64,000 bases of DNA. It comes from Piper betle. Taxonomy: Eukaryota; Streptophyta; Magnoliopsida; Piperales; Piperaceae. Below the pieces are notes generated by a model. It had not been told where the DNA came from. It did no database searches and was given only the letters and a program-made list of their open reading frames with translations. The stretch covers positions 1 to 64,000 of the forward strand of contig JAURVB010000174.1 in assembly GCA_033002965.1 (NCBI GenBank). Direction: 5' to 3'. Positions 34,701 through 46,762 of the stretch are shown in pieces. Each line of letters begins with the position of its first letter. Within the stretch, counting starts at the first letter, position 1. The position numbers and the translations under genes were made by a program.

Positions 34701-35880
34701 ACTTTTTGGCACAAACTAGGAGCATTTCTCTCTCCTTTCTCTCTCACGTCCATTCTCTCCTCTCCCTCTCAACGTTCTCCTCTCTCCTTCTAGGTTTCCG
34801 CATTGTCAAGATTGTGTTGGGGAGTGTTCTACGCCAGGTTAGTAATTCAACTACAATAAGGTATCTCATTCTATTCATGCATCATCAACATTATCCATGG
34901 TTGTTCATGATTGTCTGTGGTTGTAATGCATCTATTCATGATTTAATATACTTAATTTCTATAAATTATGCATGTACACCATGATTGAGATCATGAACTC
35001 AATTAGGGTGGAGGCGATTTTGTAAAACACGTGATTTGAGTCAGGGTTATAGGCTGAACCAGTCGGTTCAGCCGTTATTTTCAAATTTAAGTCAAGTTTT
35101 AATTATAGGACGACCATTCATTTTTCTCACTGACCATTCATTTTTCTCACCGACCATTCATTTTTCTCAATTGATCATTCATTTCCTCCCCCCCCTTCCC
35201 CCTTCCCCCTTGACATCTATTTATTCCACACTTCTAACACTGTCACCATCCAGCCACCACCATCCTTCTCACCCAACTTTCTTCTTTTTTCTCTTCCTTC
35301 TCTTTTCCCCCACGATCCTTACTTAAGCCAGCCACAACCTTGTTGCCGTCACCACATGATTGACAATTAGGTATGGAGTAGGAGCTCATTGCCTAGGCAC
35401 TATGACAAGCTTGGAGCTTCTACCAGGTCCGTTTAAGACTCATTTCCAATTTTACAATCTATTCTATTGTGTATTGATTTAATATTTGTAGGACGAGTTA
35501 AGTGGTGTTTAATCGGATCCCACTTAGCTTGGGTCATTTAGTCGAATAGTTTTCTAGATTAATAACCCTCAAGGATGAGATCCCTCGAGTAGTAAAATAG
35601 ACACTTGTTTTATTTATCCGATTTTGCAATATTTTTAGTCTTCGTGCCTTGGCACTTGTTTCATGCCCTCGCTTTATCTTTTAGTTTAGCGCAGACTTTC
35701 AACATGTTATACACTCTTTGTCTCAACTTAGTAGATTTTTTGATTTAGCTATCATCATTATTGTAAAATGTCAAATCCTTGTGGGAACGATCTCTTGCTG
35801 ATCATTTTATTACTTGTACAATGTGTACACTTATGCGATACATTGATAAAGCAACAACATCTTTAAGGAAGATCAACCAA
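34700..35880. repeat. LTR-like repeat block 1
   Basis: It starts with a CTCTCTCC-rich leader (34,722-34,795). It then contains CCATTCATTTTTCTCACYGA units three to four times (35,110-35,180) and a C/T-rich tract. The stretch 35,150-35,500 recurs almost word for word at 36,440-36,795. The later part, with CCTTGTGGGAACGATCTC at about 35,778, resembles the end of plant gypsy LTRs. The 96-codon frame at 35,036 is composition-driven. Confidence 0.5.
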
Positions 35881-35989
35881 AGTCTAAACTTTATCAATTT
35901 AATTGAATTAATTTCCTATTGCCTTTTCCACTTATAACTATCAAGACTAGACGATGCCTCATGGGTTGTCTTTGGTTCATCATCCTCTA

Positions 35990-36425
35990 GAGATTAAAAC
36001 ATTTCATCTTCCCCTTGAAGCACTAATGCTTCGGTCTTGATATAAAAACGATGTCAAGGGAGAAGGGCACACTCACTACGACGTAATGGTCCTTCTTGAG
36101 GAATCTAAATATTCTCCTCTTGCTCCTACTAAGGTGAAATTGCATGTGATCAACTTCAAACTATGGAATAGGTTGAAGTGGAGCGGTGCTAGTATCAAAT
36201 TCAACAAATTGAAAAAGATCTAAATCTGAAGTAACATCAACTCTTTACAAAAAATCATTTTCTAGAAAAGTAACATCTCATTATTCTAATTTAGAAATAC
36301 TTTTATCTGCTTCTTCATCAATGAATACATACCCTTGGAGTGTTCAAGGTATCTAATAAAAATACACTTCTTGCCTTTACAACCCAACCTGCCAAATTTA
36401 CTAAAAGAATCATGAACAAAAGTAG
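35990..36425 (-). pseudogene. Ty1/copia pol fragment (integrase end to RT start)
   Basis: On the minus strand about 36,415-36,290 reads KFGRLGCKGKKCIFIRYLEH and then SKGYVFIDEE. This is the copia integrase C-terminal block usually written KGRKCIFVGY...KGYR. It continues with NEMLLF-like and ENDF segments leading toward the reverse transcriptase. Two or more in-frame stops are present. It lies between the two copies of the LTR-like repeat block. Confidence 0.65.
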
Positions 36426-36429
36426 TTGA

Positions 36430-36800
36430 GTATTTGTTTTTCTCACCGACTATTCATTTTTCTCACCGACCATTCATGTTTCTAAACTGATCATTCATTC
36501 CCCCTTGACATCTATTTATTCCACACTTCAAACATTGTCACCATCCAGCCACCACCATCCTTCTCACCCAACTTTCTTCTTTTTTTCTTCCTTCTCTTTT
36601 CCCCACGATCCTTACTCGAGCCAGCCACAACCTTATCGCCGTAGCCACATGATTGAGAATTAGGTATGGAGTAGGAATTCACTGCCTAGGCGCTAAGACA
36701 TGCTTGGAGCTTCTACCAGGTCCGTTTAAGATTCGTTTCCAAGTTTACGATCTATTCTATTGTGTAATGGTTTAATATTTGCAGGACGAGCTATATCGGT
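36430..36800. repeat. LTR-like repeat block 2
   Basis: A direct repeat of 35,130-35,500, sharing CACCGACCATTCAT units, TTGACATCTATTTATTCCACACTTC, and a tail GAGCTTCTACCAGGTCCGTTTAAG. Differences are mostly single bases and a shorter C-run. The two blocks flank the copia fragment, about 1.29 kb apart. Confidence 0.65.
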
Positions 36801-36814
36801 ATGACTTGTCAGTA

Positions 36815-38167
36815 TAAGTGATATCTTTATTATTACATGTTAAGCCTAGGCCCCATCATTGCTTTTACTTAACATTATGAAAACACCAAAACCATGTATT
36901 TTAGTTTCCACTTTATTTCTCAGTCATATAACCTAACATCTATTAGGTTTCACATCTTTTCACATTCATCAAATCATGATTCGTCTAAACTATTTAATCA
37001 TATAGAAAATAACATGAAGATAATAAAACTCCCAAAAAATGACTAAATGGAGCTGGTCAATAGCCTCTTGAGCTCCGGAACATCTCTGCTATCTCCTTCC
37101 CAGTTTGAGCACTGAAAAATGCACTAAACAACACTACCCGATATGCCTTGACCATATATGATTCACAACTCAATCAACATGTTAAACATCATCACAACAC
37201 ATGTTTAATATCATATTAAAGTCATATAATCATCAAACAATCATATATAAAACAAATACAAAAATTAAATATCAATTAAACATTATTTAAAAAACTTGGA
37301 TCGAGTGTTGCAATTCTTAGCCTACAAGAGCCGTGACACTGGGTTATTTTCTAAAAAATTTTAATGAGTGCCACAACATTGGGTTTTCTTCGCGTAATCT
37401 TCTTTTGTTAGTGTTGCAACGCTTGTAGTGAGTGTCACGACATTGCGTATAATTTTAGGTTTTTCCCGACTTTTGTGATTTTGTTCAAGGGACAAATGAA
37501 GTCCAAACTTCATGAAATTTTTACCACAACTTCCGTTTATATAGTAAGACAATCCCCCTAAAAGGAGTTTCAGTTTTATGGCCCCTACAATTATTTCCCA
37601 GGAAAGCAAAATTAAGTTAAGTAATTAGTAACAATTTACATAGGGTTGTGCAAGAAACTATTCAGATATGTTCCAAAGGTGGTGAAACTTAAGTACTCAA
37701 ACATGTGCAAGAAACTATTCAAATATGTTCCAAATTCAACCAATTTGGCCTTCACTCGTTAATTGGGTAACCTTTTTTCTTTTCATTTTCACTCAAACAA
37801 TCCTTTAGACCATTATAAGCTAAAACTAACAGTGAACAAAGATTCTAGCAAGACAAACAACTAAAAATATGGAGTGGGTTCGAACCTGACCACGTCCACT
37901 TGCCGTTTAGGCAATTCCATTGATCGTTTACATGGTTTTACCAAATTTGATCTGACCTATTGTCATTCTTCCATTCTTTCACACTAGGCTTTGATCTTCC
38001 ACCCCATGCAAAGTATAATCAATCATTTTCTATAATTATTCAATGTATCACATACCATGATATGTTTAAAAAACATAGAAAAAATTTATGCCCGTAAAAA
38101 ATAATAAGTGTTTTCATCCAAATTGTCCAAATAATCTCTAATAAAGGCAATTAAATTACGATATGTT
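36815..38167 (-). repeat. 3' LTR of the 36.8-42.7 kb gypsy element
   Basis: Ends on the + strand in GATATGTTACA (TGTAACATATC in sense). It aligns with 40,753-42,737 from TTAAGCCTAGGC to the end. It is about 630 bp shorter, having lost the part corresponding to about 41,690-42,300. Left end approximate. Confidence 0.65.
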
Positions 38168-38182
38168 ACATACTTTCCCCTT
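38168..38182 (-). other. Polypurine tract of the gypsy element
   Basis: On the minus strand AAAGGGGAAAGTA immediately precedes TGTAACAT, the LTR start. It would prime plus-strand DNA synthesis. Confidence 0.7.
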
Positions 38183-38606
38183 TAGGGAAATTTTGTCCTC
38201 AAAAATTAATTACATGAATAATTTCAGATATTTCTCCTTCATTTCAGGCTCTAGCTCCAACGTAGATTCTTCTAGTCTATGGTTTGTCCACAAAACTTTT
38301 GCCATAGGGATTGTTTTTTGTCCTCAACATTGTTTTTTCTCTATCAAGAATCTTCACTGGTTTCTCAATATATGACATATCATCCCTAATTCCTAAATCT
38401 TTGCATTCTATTTTATGGAAAGATCAGGAGTGTATTTCTTCAACTTCATATATGGAATACATCATGACTTGCAGTCAAATTAGGTGGTAGTGCAAGCTGG
38501 TACATGACTTCACCTACTCCCTTGAGAATCCCACGTAGTCCTACATATCTCAGACTTAGCTACGCTGATTTGCCAAATCTCATCACCCCTTTGATTGGTG
38601 ATATCT

Positions 38607-40265
38607 TTAGGAAAAATGGCTCCCGAACTTGAATTCCAAAGGCTTTCTTTTCATATTAACATATGCCTTTTGATGATATTGAACTTCTTTCATTGGTTTC
38701 TTAATCAACTCCACTTGTCTTACTGCATTCTCAATTAATTCAAGTTCAACTATCACTGCATCTTTATTGTCCAATAAACAAGAAGGTGATCTGTAAGGTC
38801 TTCCATAGAGCACTTCAAAAGGTGGCATACCAATTGTAACTTGATAACTATTATTATAGGCAAACTCCACTAATGATAGGTGATCTTCCCAACCACCTTG
38901 CTAATCAAGTACACATGATCTCAACAAATCTTCTAGCACTTGAATTATCCTCTCTAATTGTCCATCAATTTGAGGATTAAATGTTGTGCTAAACTTCAAT
39001 TGTGTGCCCATAGCATCTTGAAATTCCTTCCACACTCTTGAGGTAAACCTTATATCTTTATTTGATACAATAGGCACAAGTGTTCCATGCAATTTTCCTA
39101 CATTCTCCATGTTGAGATTTAACAAATGCTGCATGTTCATATTCATCCTTGCAAGAATGAAATGAGCTGATTTTGCTAATCAGTCGACCACTACTTATGT
39201 TGCATTATGGTTCCTTTTGGTCTTTGGCAATCCAACTACAAAATCACAAGTGACATCTCCCATTTTCTCTTAAGAATTTCTATTGGTTGAAGCTATCCTC
39301 CTAGCCTTTGATGTTTAAATTTCTCTTGTAGACATACTAAACACTTAGCCAAGACTTCGACCACATCCTTTTTCATGCTCGGCCACCAATACATCCTTTT
39401 TATGTTTTGATATATTTTTGACACTCCCTGATGAATAGTGTACTTTAAATGATGTGTCTCTTGTAGAACTTAATTCCATACCTCCTCATTAAATGGTACA
39501 CACAATCTAACTTTAAATCTAATAACTCCATCATCTTCTTTTTGAGCTAATTCCAATGAAGTAAGCAATTTTTGTACTTCCTCATCATTAGCTTGTGTCG
39601 TTTTAATTCTATCTACGAGGTCACTGGAAATACTCAAGTTTGCTATTAAAGAGTTATGCTTACATACTGAACTCACCTTTATGATTAGCCATCTTATTTG
39701 ATAATTGCCCCAGTGGATTTCTACTTAGAACTTCAACTACAACATTAGCCTTCCCAAGATGATAGGAAATGTTAAAGTTATAATCCTTGATAAACTCTAA
39801 CTATCTCTTTTTTCACAAATTCAAATCTTGTTGTGTGAAGATAACTTTACGCTTTTGTGGTCTATGAACACTTCAAATCTAGCTCTGTATAAATAATGTC
39901 TACACTTTCAAGGCAAATACTACCGCCCCTATTTCTAAACCATGGGTTGGTAGTTCTTTTCACGCCCTTTTAATTGTCTCGAAGCATAAGTAATCACTTT
40001 CCCTTATTGCATCAATATAGATAACAAATTCATCCACTCGCTATAGCAATATAATAATAGGTGTTGTCGTCAAACACTTCTTCAAACTTTGAAAACTTTC
40101 CACACATTTTGCATCCCATGTGAATTTCTTGTCCTTCTTGGTCAAAAAGTTAGTGGAATTGAAATTGTAGAGAAATTCTGGATGAATCTATATAGCAACT
40201 TGCAAGTCCAAGAAAACTCCTAACTTCAGTGACATTATTCAGTTGTTTCCACTCCATGACTTTAG
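38607..40265 (-). pseudogene. Gypsy reverse transcriptase (end), RNase H and integrase remnants
   Basis: Sense order on the minus strand. About 40,260-40,170 has VDPAKVMEWKQLNNVTEVRSF, the reverse-transcriptase connection. 39,900-39,720 has YASRQLKG and an RNase H part with FEVFIDHKSVKL. 39,676-39,470 is the spacer before the integrase zinc finger. 39,146-38,901 is the integrase core, with SNKDIRFTSRVWKEFQDAMG and GQLERIIQVLEDLL. 38,870-38,607 has EFAYNNSYQ, MPPFEVLYGRPYRSPSC. The second catalytic Asp of integrase is Asn (IVSNKD instead of IVSDRD); the Glu is kept. Many stops and shifts; nonfunctional. Confidence 0.75.
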
Positions 40266-40752
40266 CTGGATCAACCTAATTAATCTAATTGCACCTTAGA
40301 TTCGAGTGTAATTACCCTTTAGTAGCCATTACTCCTTCATTTTTTATTCTTCCAGGATTTACTAACCGTTGTATTAGCTTCATCTTTTTATTCAAATATT
40401 GGAGAGAGGTACCACCCCTTGTAGTGATTTTGTTCCACTTTGTTGTCTCAATTTCAAACCTTTGTAGTGTATTTAGCATTCATATTTCATGAATTAGTCA
40501 CTATTTTGATGACGAGTATGACACACATCATCAACTCATCTTTTCATGACACAATCTCACTCATCGACCATAAGCAACTTTGAATAATATGATGTTTTAC
40601 TCATCAAACATGAGCAATCTAGAGTTTGAATCTCAACCTTTAGATTTTGCATGATGAATACGGTCACACTACCCAACAAATAAGCCCCCACAAATGATCA
40701 TACACACTGCATGTATACACTAACCTTCCCAACTCCAGCACTGGCTGGTGTT
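40266..40752. other. Non-coding remainder of the gypsy interior
   Basis: AT-rich sequence between the reverse-transcriptase remnant and the 5' LTR. No primer-binding site complementary to a tRNA 3' end is visible next to the LTR. It is probably a deletion junction region. Confidence 0.4.
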
Positions 40753-42737
40753 TGACCAATTTCTCTTCTTATTATAAGTTAAGCTTAGGCATTGACATTG
40801 CTTTGACTTAACATTATGAAAACATTAAAACCATGTGTTTTAGTTTCCTTTTTATTTCTCAGTCATATCACCTAACTTCTCTTAGGTTCACATGTTTTCA
40901 CATTCATTAAATCACAATTTGACTAAACCGTTTAATCACATAGAAAACAACATTAGGATTATAAAACTCCCCTAATAATGACTAAATAGACCTAGTCAAT
41001 GCCTCCTGAGCACCAGAACGTCTCAGTTATCTACCTCCTAGTCTGAGAAATGAAATACCCATTAAACATCACAACCTGACTAGGTATTTGTGTATGAAAG
41101 CATGATATACCATGACCATATATGATTTACCACTCAATCAAGATGTTAAACATCATCACAACATGCATTAAATATCACACTGAGGTCATATAATCTTCAA
41201 ACAATTATATATAAAGTATACACAAAAATTAAATATCAATTAAACTATATTGAAAAAAAATTCAGACTAGTGCCTCGGTGCTACAATTCTTGGCCTATGA
41301 GAGCCGCAATACAAGGTTATTTCCTGAAAATTTTTAATGAGTTTTGTGGCACCAAAATTATGGCCTTGGAGTGCTGCAGTGCTAGGTTTTTTTCTTGTAT
41401 TCTTCTTTGGTCAATGTTGCGGCGTTGTGTATAATTTTAGGGTTTTCTTGACTTTTGTGATTTTGTTCGAGAGCCAAACAAAGTCCAAACTTCATGAAAG
41501 TTTTACCACAACTTTCTATCATGTAGTATGACATTCCCCTATAAGGATTTTGAGTTTTATGGCCCCTACAATTATTTTCCATTAAGCATAATTAAGTTAA
41601 ACAATTCTTACCAATTTACTTACGGCTTTGCAAGAAACTATTCAAACATGTTCTAAACGGGGTGAAACTTCAAACCTCTTATTTACATCAAAACTAAGAA
41701 TTTTGAATGTTTCTTGATATAAGAAACTTGGTTCTTCCATGGTTTCTATTCAACTTATTCTTTTACGCTTCAAATAACACAAAAATCGGTATCTACGTTG
41801 CTTAACCATACCATATCCATCATAATCAAATTCATGGTCCCAACTACGATGTACGAGCATTAAATAATCATATCAATAATGAGAATGATGAATACACACG
41901 TTCATAGATAAATTACACAAAAACACATGGATATACCAATGTCACATAAATCAACTATGTTAAAGTTATATTACCAACTCTTCCTCAATGGTTTTTGATT
42001 GGGGATGACTTAATACCCTTGCAACCACTAAAACAATGAAGAATAATACTAGAACAAGGGAGGGAGAGAAACACTACGTTCATGCTTGAAGAAGCAAAGA
42101 TAGCTCTTAGGTTTTTGGTACGGAAAAGGCAATTCCCTTCTTAAGGTATTTATATACTCCTAACCTATTTCCCTCTTTTCATAATTATCCTAAAACCTCT
42201 AAGAGAGTTCTACCAATATAGGGCAACCACCTAGCCACGTTATAACCCTTAGCTAAACCATAAAAGTCACCAAGGCTTGACTGTTTAATGATATGAGAGC
42301 AAATTTGCCAATTCGGCCCTTGCTAGTTAAACGGGTAACCTTTTTCAGTGTTGTTTTCACTTAAACAATTATCAAGAGCATTATAAGTTAAATCAAACAT
42401 TGAACAAAGAATCCAATAAAGAAACAAACCAAAAATATGGAATGGATCTGAACTCATCCGCATCCACTTGCCCGTTTAGACAATTCCTTTGAGCGTTTAC
42501 TTGCTTTACCAAATTTGGTCTGACCGATTTCTATTCTTCCATTCTTTCACACTGGGCTTTGATATTCTACCCCATACAAAGTATAAATAATCATTTTAAA
42601 TAATTATTCAATGTGTCACATACCATAATATGTTTAAAATACAAAGAAAAATTTTATCCTCATTAAAAATACTATGTTTGTCCATCTAAATTGACCAAAT
42701 AACTACTAATAAAAGTAATTAAATTACAAGATGTTAC
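40753..42737 (-). repeat. 5' LTR of the 36.8-42.7 kb gypsy element
   Basis: The longer partner of 36,815-38,167, ending on the + strand in AAGATGTTACA. Matching blocks include TTTAGTTTCC, TTTATTTCTCAGTCATAT and CTTGACTTTTGTGATTTTGTTCRAG. Because the element is minus-strand, this right-hand copy is the 5' LTR. Confidence 0.65.
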
Positions 42738-42936
42738 AAATTGCTAGCCCAACTTTGATCTTTTCTTCATTGTTCTCAAAATTTACCCCAGAATGGATGC
42801 AGAATTGGGTGTTGATAGCTGACGACCATAACCCCTTTGAAGGCTTGACCGAGTCAATAATTTTGTTGTAGATAATCCATTTGGCATCCACCTTTGTTTT
42901 CTCAATCATGGCATATAGTAGGATTGCTCTATCCAA
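42724..42936 (-). pseudogene. Fragment resembling the putative plant transposon protein domain
   Basis: The minus-strand text AILLYAMIEKTKVDAKWIIYNKI, followed by WSSAINTQFCIHSGV, resembles the domain found in many plant retroelement-linked proteins (usual pattern: R..LLYA...G..I..G..I, then P.LIT.LC..AGV). It abuts the 5' LTR of the gypsy element and runs a few codons into it. Short and isolated; the family assignment is moderate. Confidence 0.45.
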
Positions 42937-43032
42937 TATAACGTGTGAGGGTGTGGATGGTCAGAATCAGTGTACTATAGATCGCTTGAAGAAAGGTTTC
43001 CAACTTGGCAACAGTGCCCTGACATTAAAATT

Positions 43033-44386
43033 TGTTAAAACACGGACTTTGACGTGTCAATTTTTTATGCTGAAACATTATTCATGCACATTAAGTAATA
43101 AATTGGTGTATGATAAGGTTCATTTGAACAAAAGAAAGTTGATTAAATGCTCAATTATGATTTATACAATTTGGAATGCTGCAATATTTTGGATTGATTT
43201 TGGACATGTTATGGCGAACATAATATGGACTTAATGTCATGGGAGTTTGATGTTGGTCTTGGTCTTAAAGTCTTGGACTTGGACTCAGACAAGTGCTAAA
43301 GCTTAGAAGGACTTCTTGAAGACCAAATTGGAGATTTTTGAAGACTGGACATTCAAGAGAAGCCTAAAGCTTTGAACTTATTTGAATTTGGAATTCAAAC
43401 TTGACTAGAAATTGTGTTGGAGTTTGGAGGAACCTTTTCTACAGTAATGCTCAAGTGGTTGGGAGCTATGACAAGCTTGACCTATTTAGTTATAAATAAG
43501 AAGATTGGTCTATGAAGAAAGCTTGGAGTTTCACTAGTATAATCATAAGAAGAAAAGGAAGAAAGATAGAGAATTGGGAATCTGGATTGTGTATGATTTG
43601 TTAAAGCTACATTTGCCAAGTTCTCAACTTTCAGATTAAAGAGAGTGTGCTACCATTGGTTATTGTATTTATATCTCTTGAGTGATTTCACTATAAAAGA
43701 TCTTGTTGATCTTGTGAGGAATTGTAAACAAGATAGTGTGTGATCTTGTTGTGTAAGCTTAAACTATTGGGATGTTTGTACAGTTTGGGTATGAAATGGG
43801 GTTGAGTGGTGTTGTAATTGTAAGTGTCAAGTTTTGTCTTAAGAAGTTGAACTAGGTGCCAAGGGCTGAAGGACAAGTGTGTGGTTTGTGAAGCTAACTC
43901 GGGGTTGAGTGCGGTGAAAGACAAGTGGGCTTGTGAAGCACTTGGGTCTTGACTGCTGAAGGACAAGGGTTGTACACTTAGGTTGGCACACTCATTTGTT
44001 TGGCCATAGTGAAACATAGAAGCCCTACCCATCCATAGGACATGGTGATGTAGAAGAGAGGATATACTATTTGGGAACCTCTTAAAAATCCTTGTGTGCA
44101 CTTTTTATATTTCTTACCTTATTCATGGTTGTTCTAATTCAGTTAACTTATTTGTTTTCCATCTTATGTATGGTTTGTCCAACACATAAGATTGGTAATA
44201 AATTTTTTAATAGCCCACTTGTAGTTTTTGCTGGAGTTATACATACTTTCTCAGCTAACACATAAATTATAATTCACTACATATTTCAAGATTGATTTAA
44301 TTTAGATCGGATAGAATTATTTTGAACTCAATTAATTACATCTTGTGTTTTGGTGTTAAAGTTCTATCCTCCATTTGTATCTTTCA
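43033..44386 (+). repeat. 5' LTR of the copia element
   Basis: Starts TGTTAAAACACGG and ends TATCTTTCA before the primer-binding site. 43,070-43,505 matches 46,325-46,760 closely, for example AGGACTTCTTGAAGACCAAA in both. A 136-codon frame on the opposite strand (43,691-44,101) lies wholly inside it and has no family signature. Confidence 0.75.
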
Positions 44387-44388
44387 TT

Positions 44389-44400
44389 TGGTATCAGAAC
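44389..44400 (+). other. Primer-binding site of the copia element
   Basis: TGGTATCAGAAC two bases after the 5' LTR: the initiator tRNA-Met site with one mismatch near its end (usual TGGTATCAGAGC). Confidence 0.8.
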
Positions 44401-44429
44401 TATGGTTGACCCAATTGTGTGTCTTGGAA

Positions 44430-45690
44430 TATGGAGAGCAATCAAATACAAGTTTTGGGTGATAAGGTAAACTTTTGCAAGATGATGGGTGCATCTCAAA
44501 GGACTAAAGACTAACACATGCCACAAAGGAAATAGCTAATCAATTTGGTATTGGTGAAAAATCAATTTTTGGCAAGTATATCAAACAATCATTGTTGGCT
44601 CAACCAACAAAGGTTTTGTATCCCTCAACTAGAATTGAATCAGCAAATCAAGTCAACTCTAAACCTTCTTCTCTATGTTTTACCTGTGGAAAGATTGGTC
44701 ATTTATCTTATATGTGCAAATTGAGATTCGGCATATTGTTTTGTACTATGAAATGGGTACTAAGATCTCATGTTTAATAACACCTAGCACCATATCTAAG
44801 GATCATGTCAGTGTTATTTAGATAGGGGTTGTTCTAGACATATAACCAGAGACCCATCTATATTCACTAGTCTTGAATCTCATAATGGTGGAAGTGTTAC
44901 TTTCGGTAATAATGGAAAAGAGAGAATAATTGAAAAAGAAATTGTTGGAAAGTCTTCATCTATTGAGAATGTTTCTCTTGTGGAAGGTCATAAGGATAAT
45001 TTGTGGAACATTAGTTAATTATGTGATGCAAATAAAATTTATAGATGTGAATTCGCTATATGTAATATTATTGATGATTAGACTAACAAAGTGTTAGATT
45101 GATGAAGAAGATATTGATGAACTTTAAGCAACATTGGAAGCCATGTATCAAAACTTCATAAATATTGATCAGGTCAACAAGGACTTGAAAGAATTTGTGA
45201 AGATCTTGTGTTTGGAAAAAGAAGGATTAGAGAATAAGGTGGCAAGGCTTGCGCAAGAGTACAAGGATGTGACATCATCAACAAGGAGCTTGAATTACAA
45301 GTAGTGAAAAAGGATGAAGAAATACACAAGTTACTTGGTGAATAAAAAAAGCTTTCGAACATTTTATTGCAATACAAAAGTCCTCTTTGCAAATCCGGAC
45401 TTGATGGAGAAAGATGTAGAGGTAAAATTAACAATTGTCATGTTTTTGCTAAATCATCTTCTTCAAATGATTGTATAGGAAAGGTGGAGGAACCAAAGCT
45501 ATAAATAAGAGGCATCATTAAACTTTCAGCTCTTAAAACCCAAAAAGCAAGGCCAATGTTCACACCTTTCACAATCACATATCAAAAGGACAAACTTGCA
45601 CTATTGTGGTGAGCATGGACATGTGAAGGCTAAATGCAAAGGACAATTATTCACGGACTATGACATGATGTGATGGATTCCTAAAAGTAT
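44430..45690 (+). pseudogene. Copia gag remnant with zinc knuckles
   Basis: A complete CCHC knuckle lies at 44,676-44,717: C-x2-C-x4-H-x4-C in CFTCGKIGHLSYMC. Downstream (45,120-45,300) is helical, charged Gag-like text (VNKDLKEFVKILCLEKEGLE). A second knuckle at about 45,594-45,640, HYCGEHGHVKAKC, has lost its first Cys (Leu instead). In-frame stops occur, for example after DEEDIDEL near 45,123. In intact elements Gag forms the virus-like particle and the knuckles bind the RNA. Confidence 0.65.
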
Positions 45691-46283
45691 GTTCTTAAGA
45701 GCACATACATATCCTATGGGTGAATTTAGTACCATGATTTTGAATAATAAAAAAATTGAAAATCAAGACGATTAACCGATGTTTTATTGATTGATTATTT
45801 TTTAAAAAAATCGATTTGTAACTTTGATTTGACCATATTTAGTATTTTGGCTGTGTTTTCAGTTTTGGTTCGTTTTCCAATTTCGGTTAACCGTGGTTTG
45901 AACTTGGATTGTTCAAGTTTTTGTTTTTTGGTTGGATTTATCTTGATTCTCCAAGATGTTTTCTTATGAAAGTCACAATTTGAGATCATGGTTGACAACT
46001 GCCCAGAGGTCATGACTCTCATGTTGGCACATGAACTAATATTATTTTGTAGGTGCCTATATTACCTTTTTCATGTGACAAAGGGGGAGAGTTTATCCCT
46101 AATTCAGTGGAAGAATGAGTATTATGGCCAAAGGAAGATATGTGTGCATCAATCAAAGGGGAGAGCTTGCAAATCTATTCTTGATCGGTGGCCAGATTAC
46201 TCCAAGGAGTAAAGTATTAAGCAAATGCTACATGGGGATTAGCCTAAAACCGTGTTACGAGGGATACATGTTGTCATCATCAT

Positions 46284-46295
46284 AAAGGGAGAGAT
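46284..46295 (+). other. Polypurine tract of the copia element
   Basis: AAAGGGAGAGAT directly before TGCCAAG, the start of the 3' LTR. It is the usual position and composition for plus-strand priming. Confidence 0.75.
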
Positions 46296-46762
46296 TGCCA
46301 AGTTTCAGACTTTGGCATTTTGGTTTTTGATGATGAAATATTATTCATGTGCATTATGTGATAAATTTCTCTATTGTAAGGTTCAATTGAACTAGAGCAA
46401 GTTGATTAAATGTTCAATTATGATTTATTTAATTTGGAATGTTGTCATTTTGGATTGATTTTCGACATGTTATGGTGAACTTGTTGTGGACTGGAAGTCA
46501 TTGGACAATGATGTTGGTCTCAGTCCTTAAGACTTGGACTAGGACTTAGAAAAGTGCTAAAGCATAGAAGGACTTCTTGAAGACCAAATTGGAGACTTCT
46601 TAAAGACCGAATATTCAAGAGAATCCTAAATCTTTGAACTTATTTGAATTTGGAATTTAAACTTGAGTGGAAATTGGTTATAGCTTAGCAGCCTTCTCCA
46701 TATTAATGCTCAAGTGATTGGGAGCTATGGACAAGCTTCACCTATTTGACTATAAATAAGAG
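46296..46762 (+). repeat. Truncated 3' LTR of the copia element
   Basis: It matches the 5' LTR up to TATAAATAAG, then stops where TGTAAAACCC of element H begins. The 5' LTR continues AAGATTGGTC after the same word, so the break is an insertion point. Confidence 0.75.

Larger units (their letters stand above)
36815..42737 (-). mobile_element. Deleted Ty3/gypsy (chromovirus-like) element, minus strand
   Basis: Two LTRs (36,815-38,167 and 40,753-42,737) flank only about 2.6 kb of interior. In sense direction the interior starts inside reverse transcriptase (about 40,260), then gives RNase H, integrase and a polypurine tract. Gag, protease and most of reverse transcriptase are gone, as is a recognisable primer-binding site. 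It was therefore inactivated by a large 5' internal deletion plus many point lesions. Confidence 0.75.
43033..46762 (+). mobile_element. Deleted Ty1/copia element (Sirevirus-like)
   Basis: 5' LTR (43,033-44,386), primer-binding site, about 1.9 kb interior with gag remnants only, polypurine tract (46,284-46,295), and a 3' LTR cut short at 46,762 by element H. Pol is absent. The gag coiled-coil-like text with two zinc-knuckle remnants recalls Sirevirus Gag. The missing end of the 3' LTR should lie beyond the right edge of the window, after the far end of H. Confidence 0.7.

Noticed and set aside
43691..44101. 136-codon minus-strand frame
   Set aside because: Antisense inside the copia 5' LTR; no motif.
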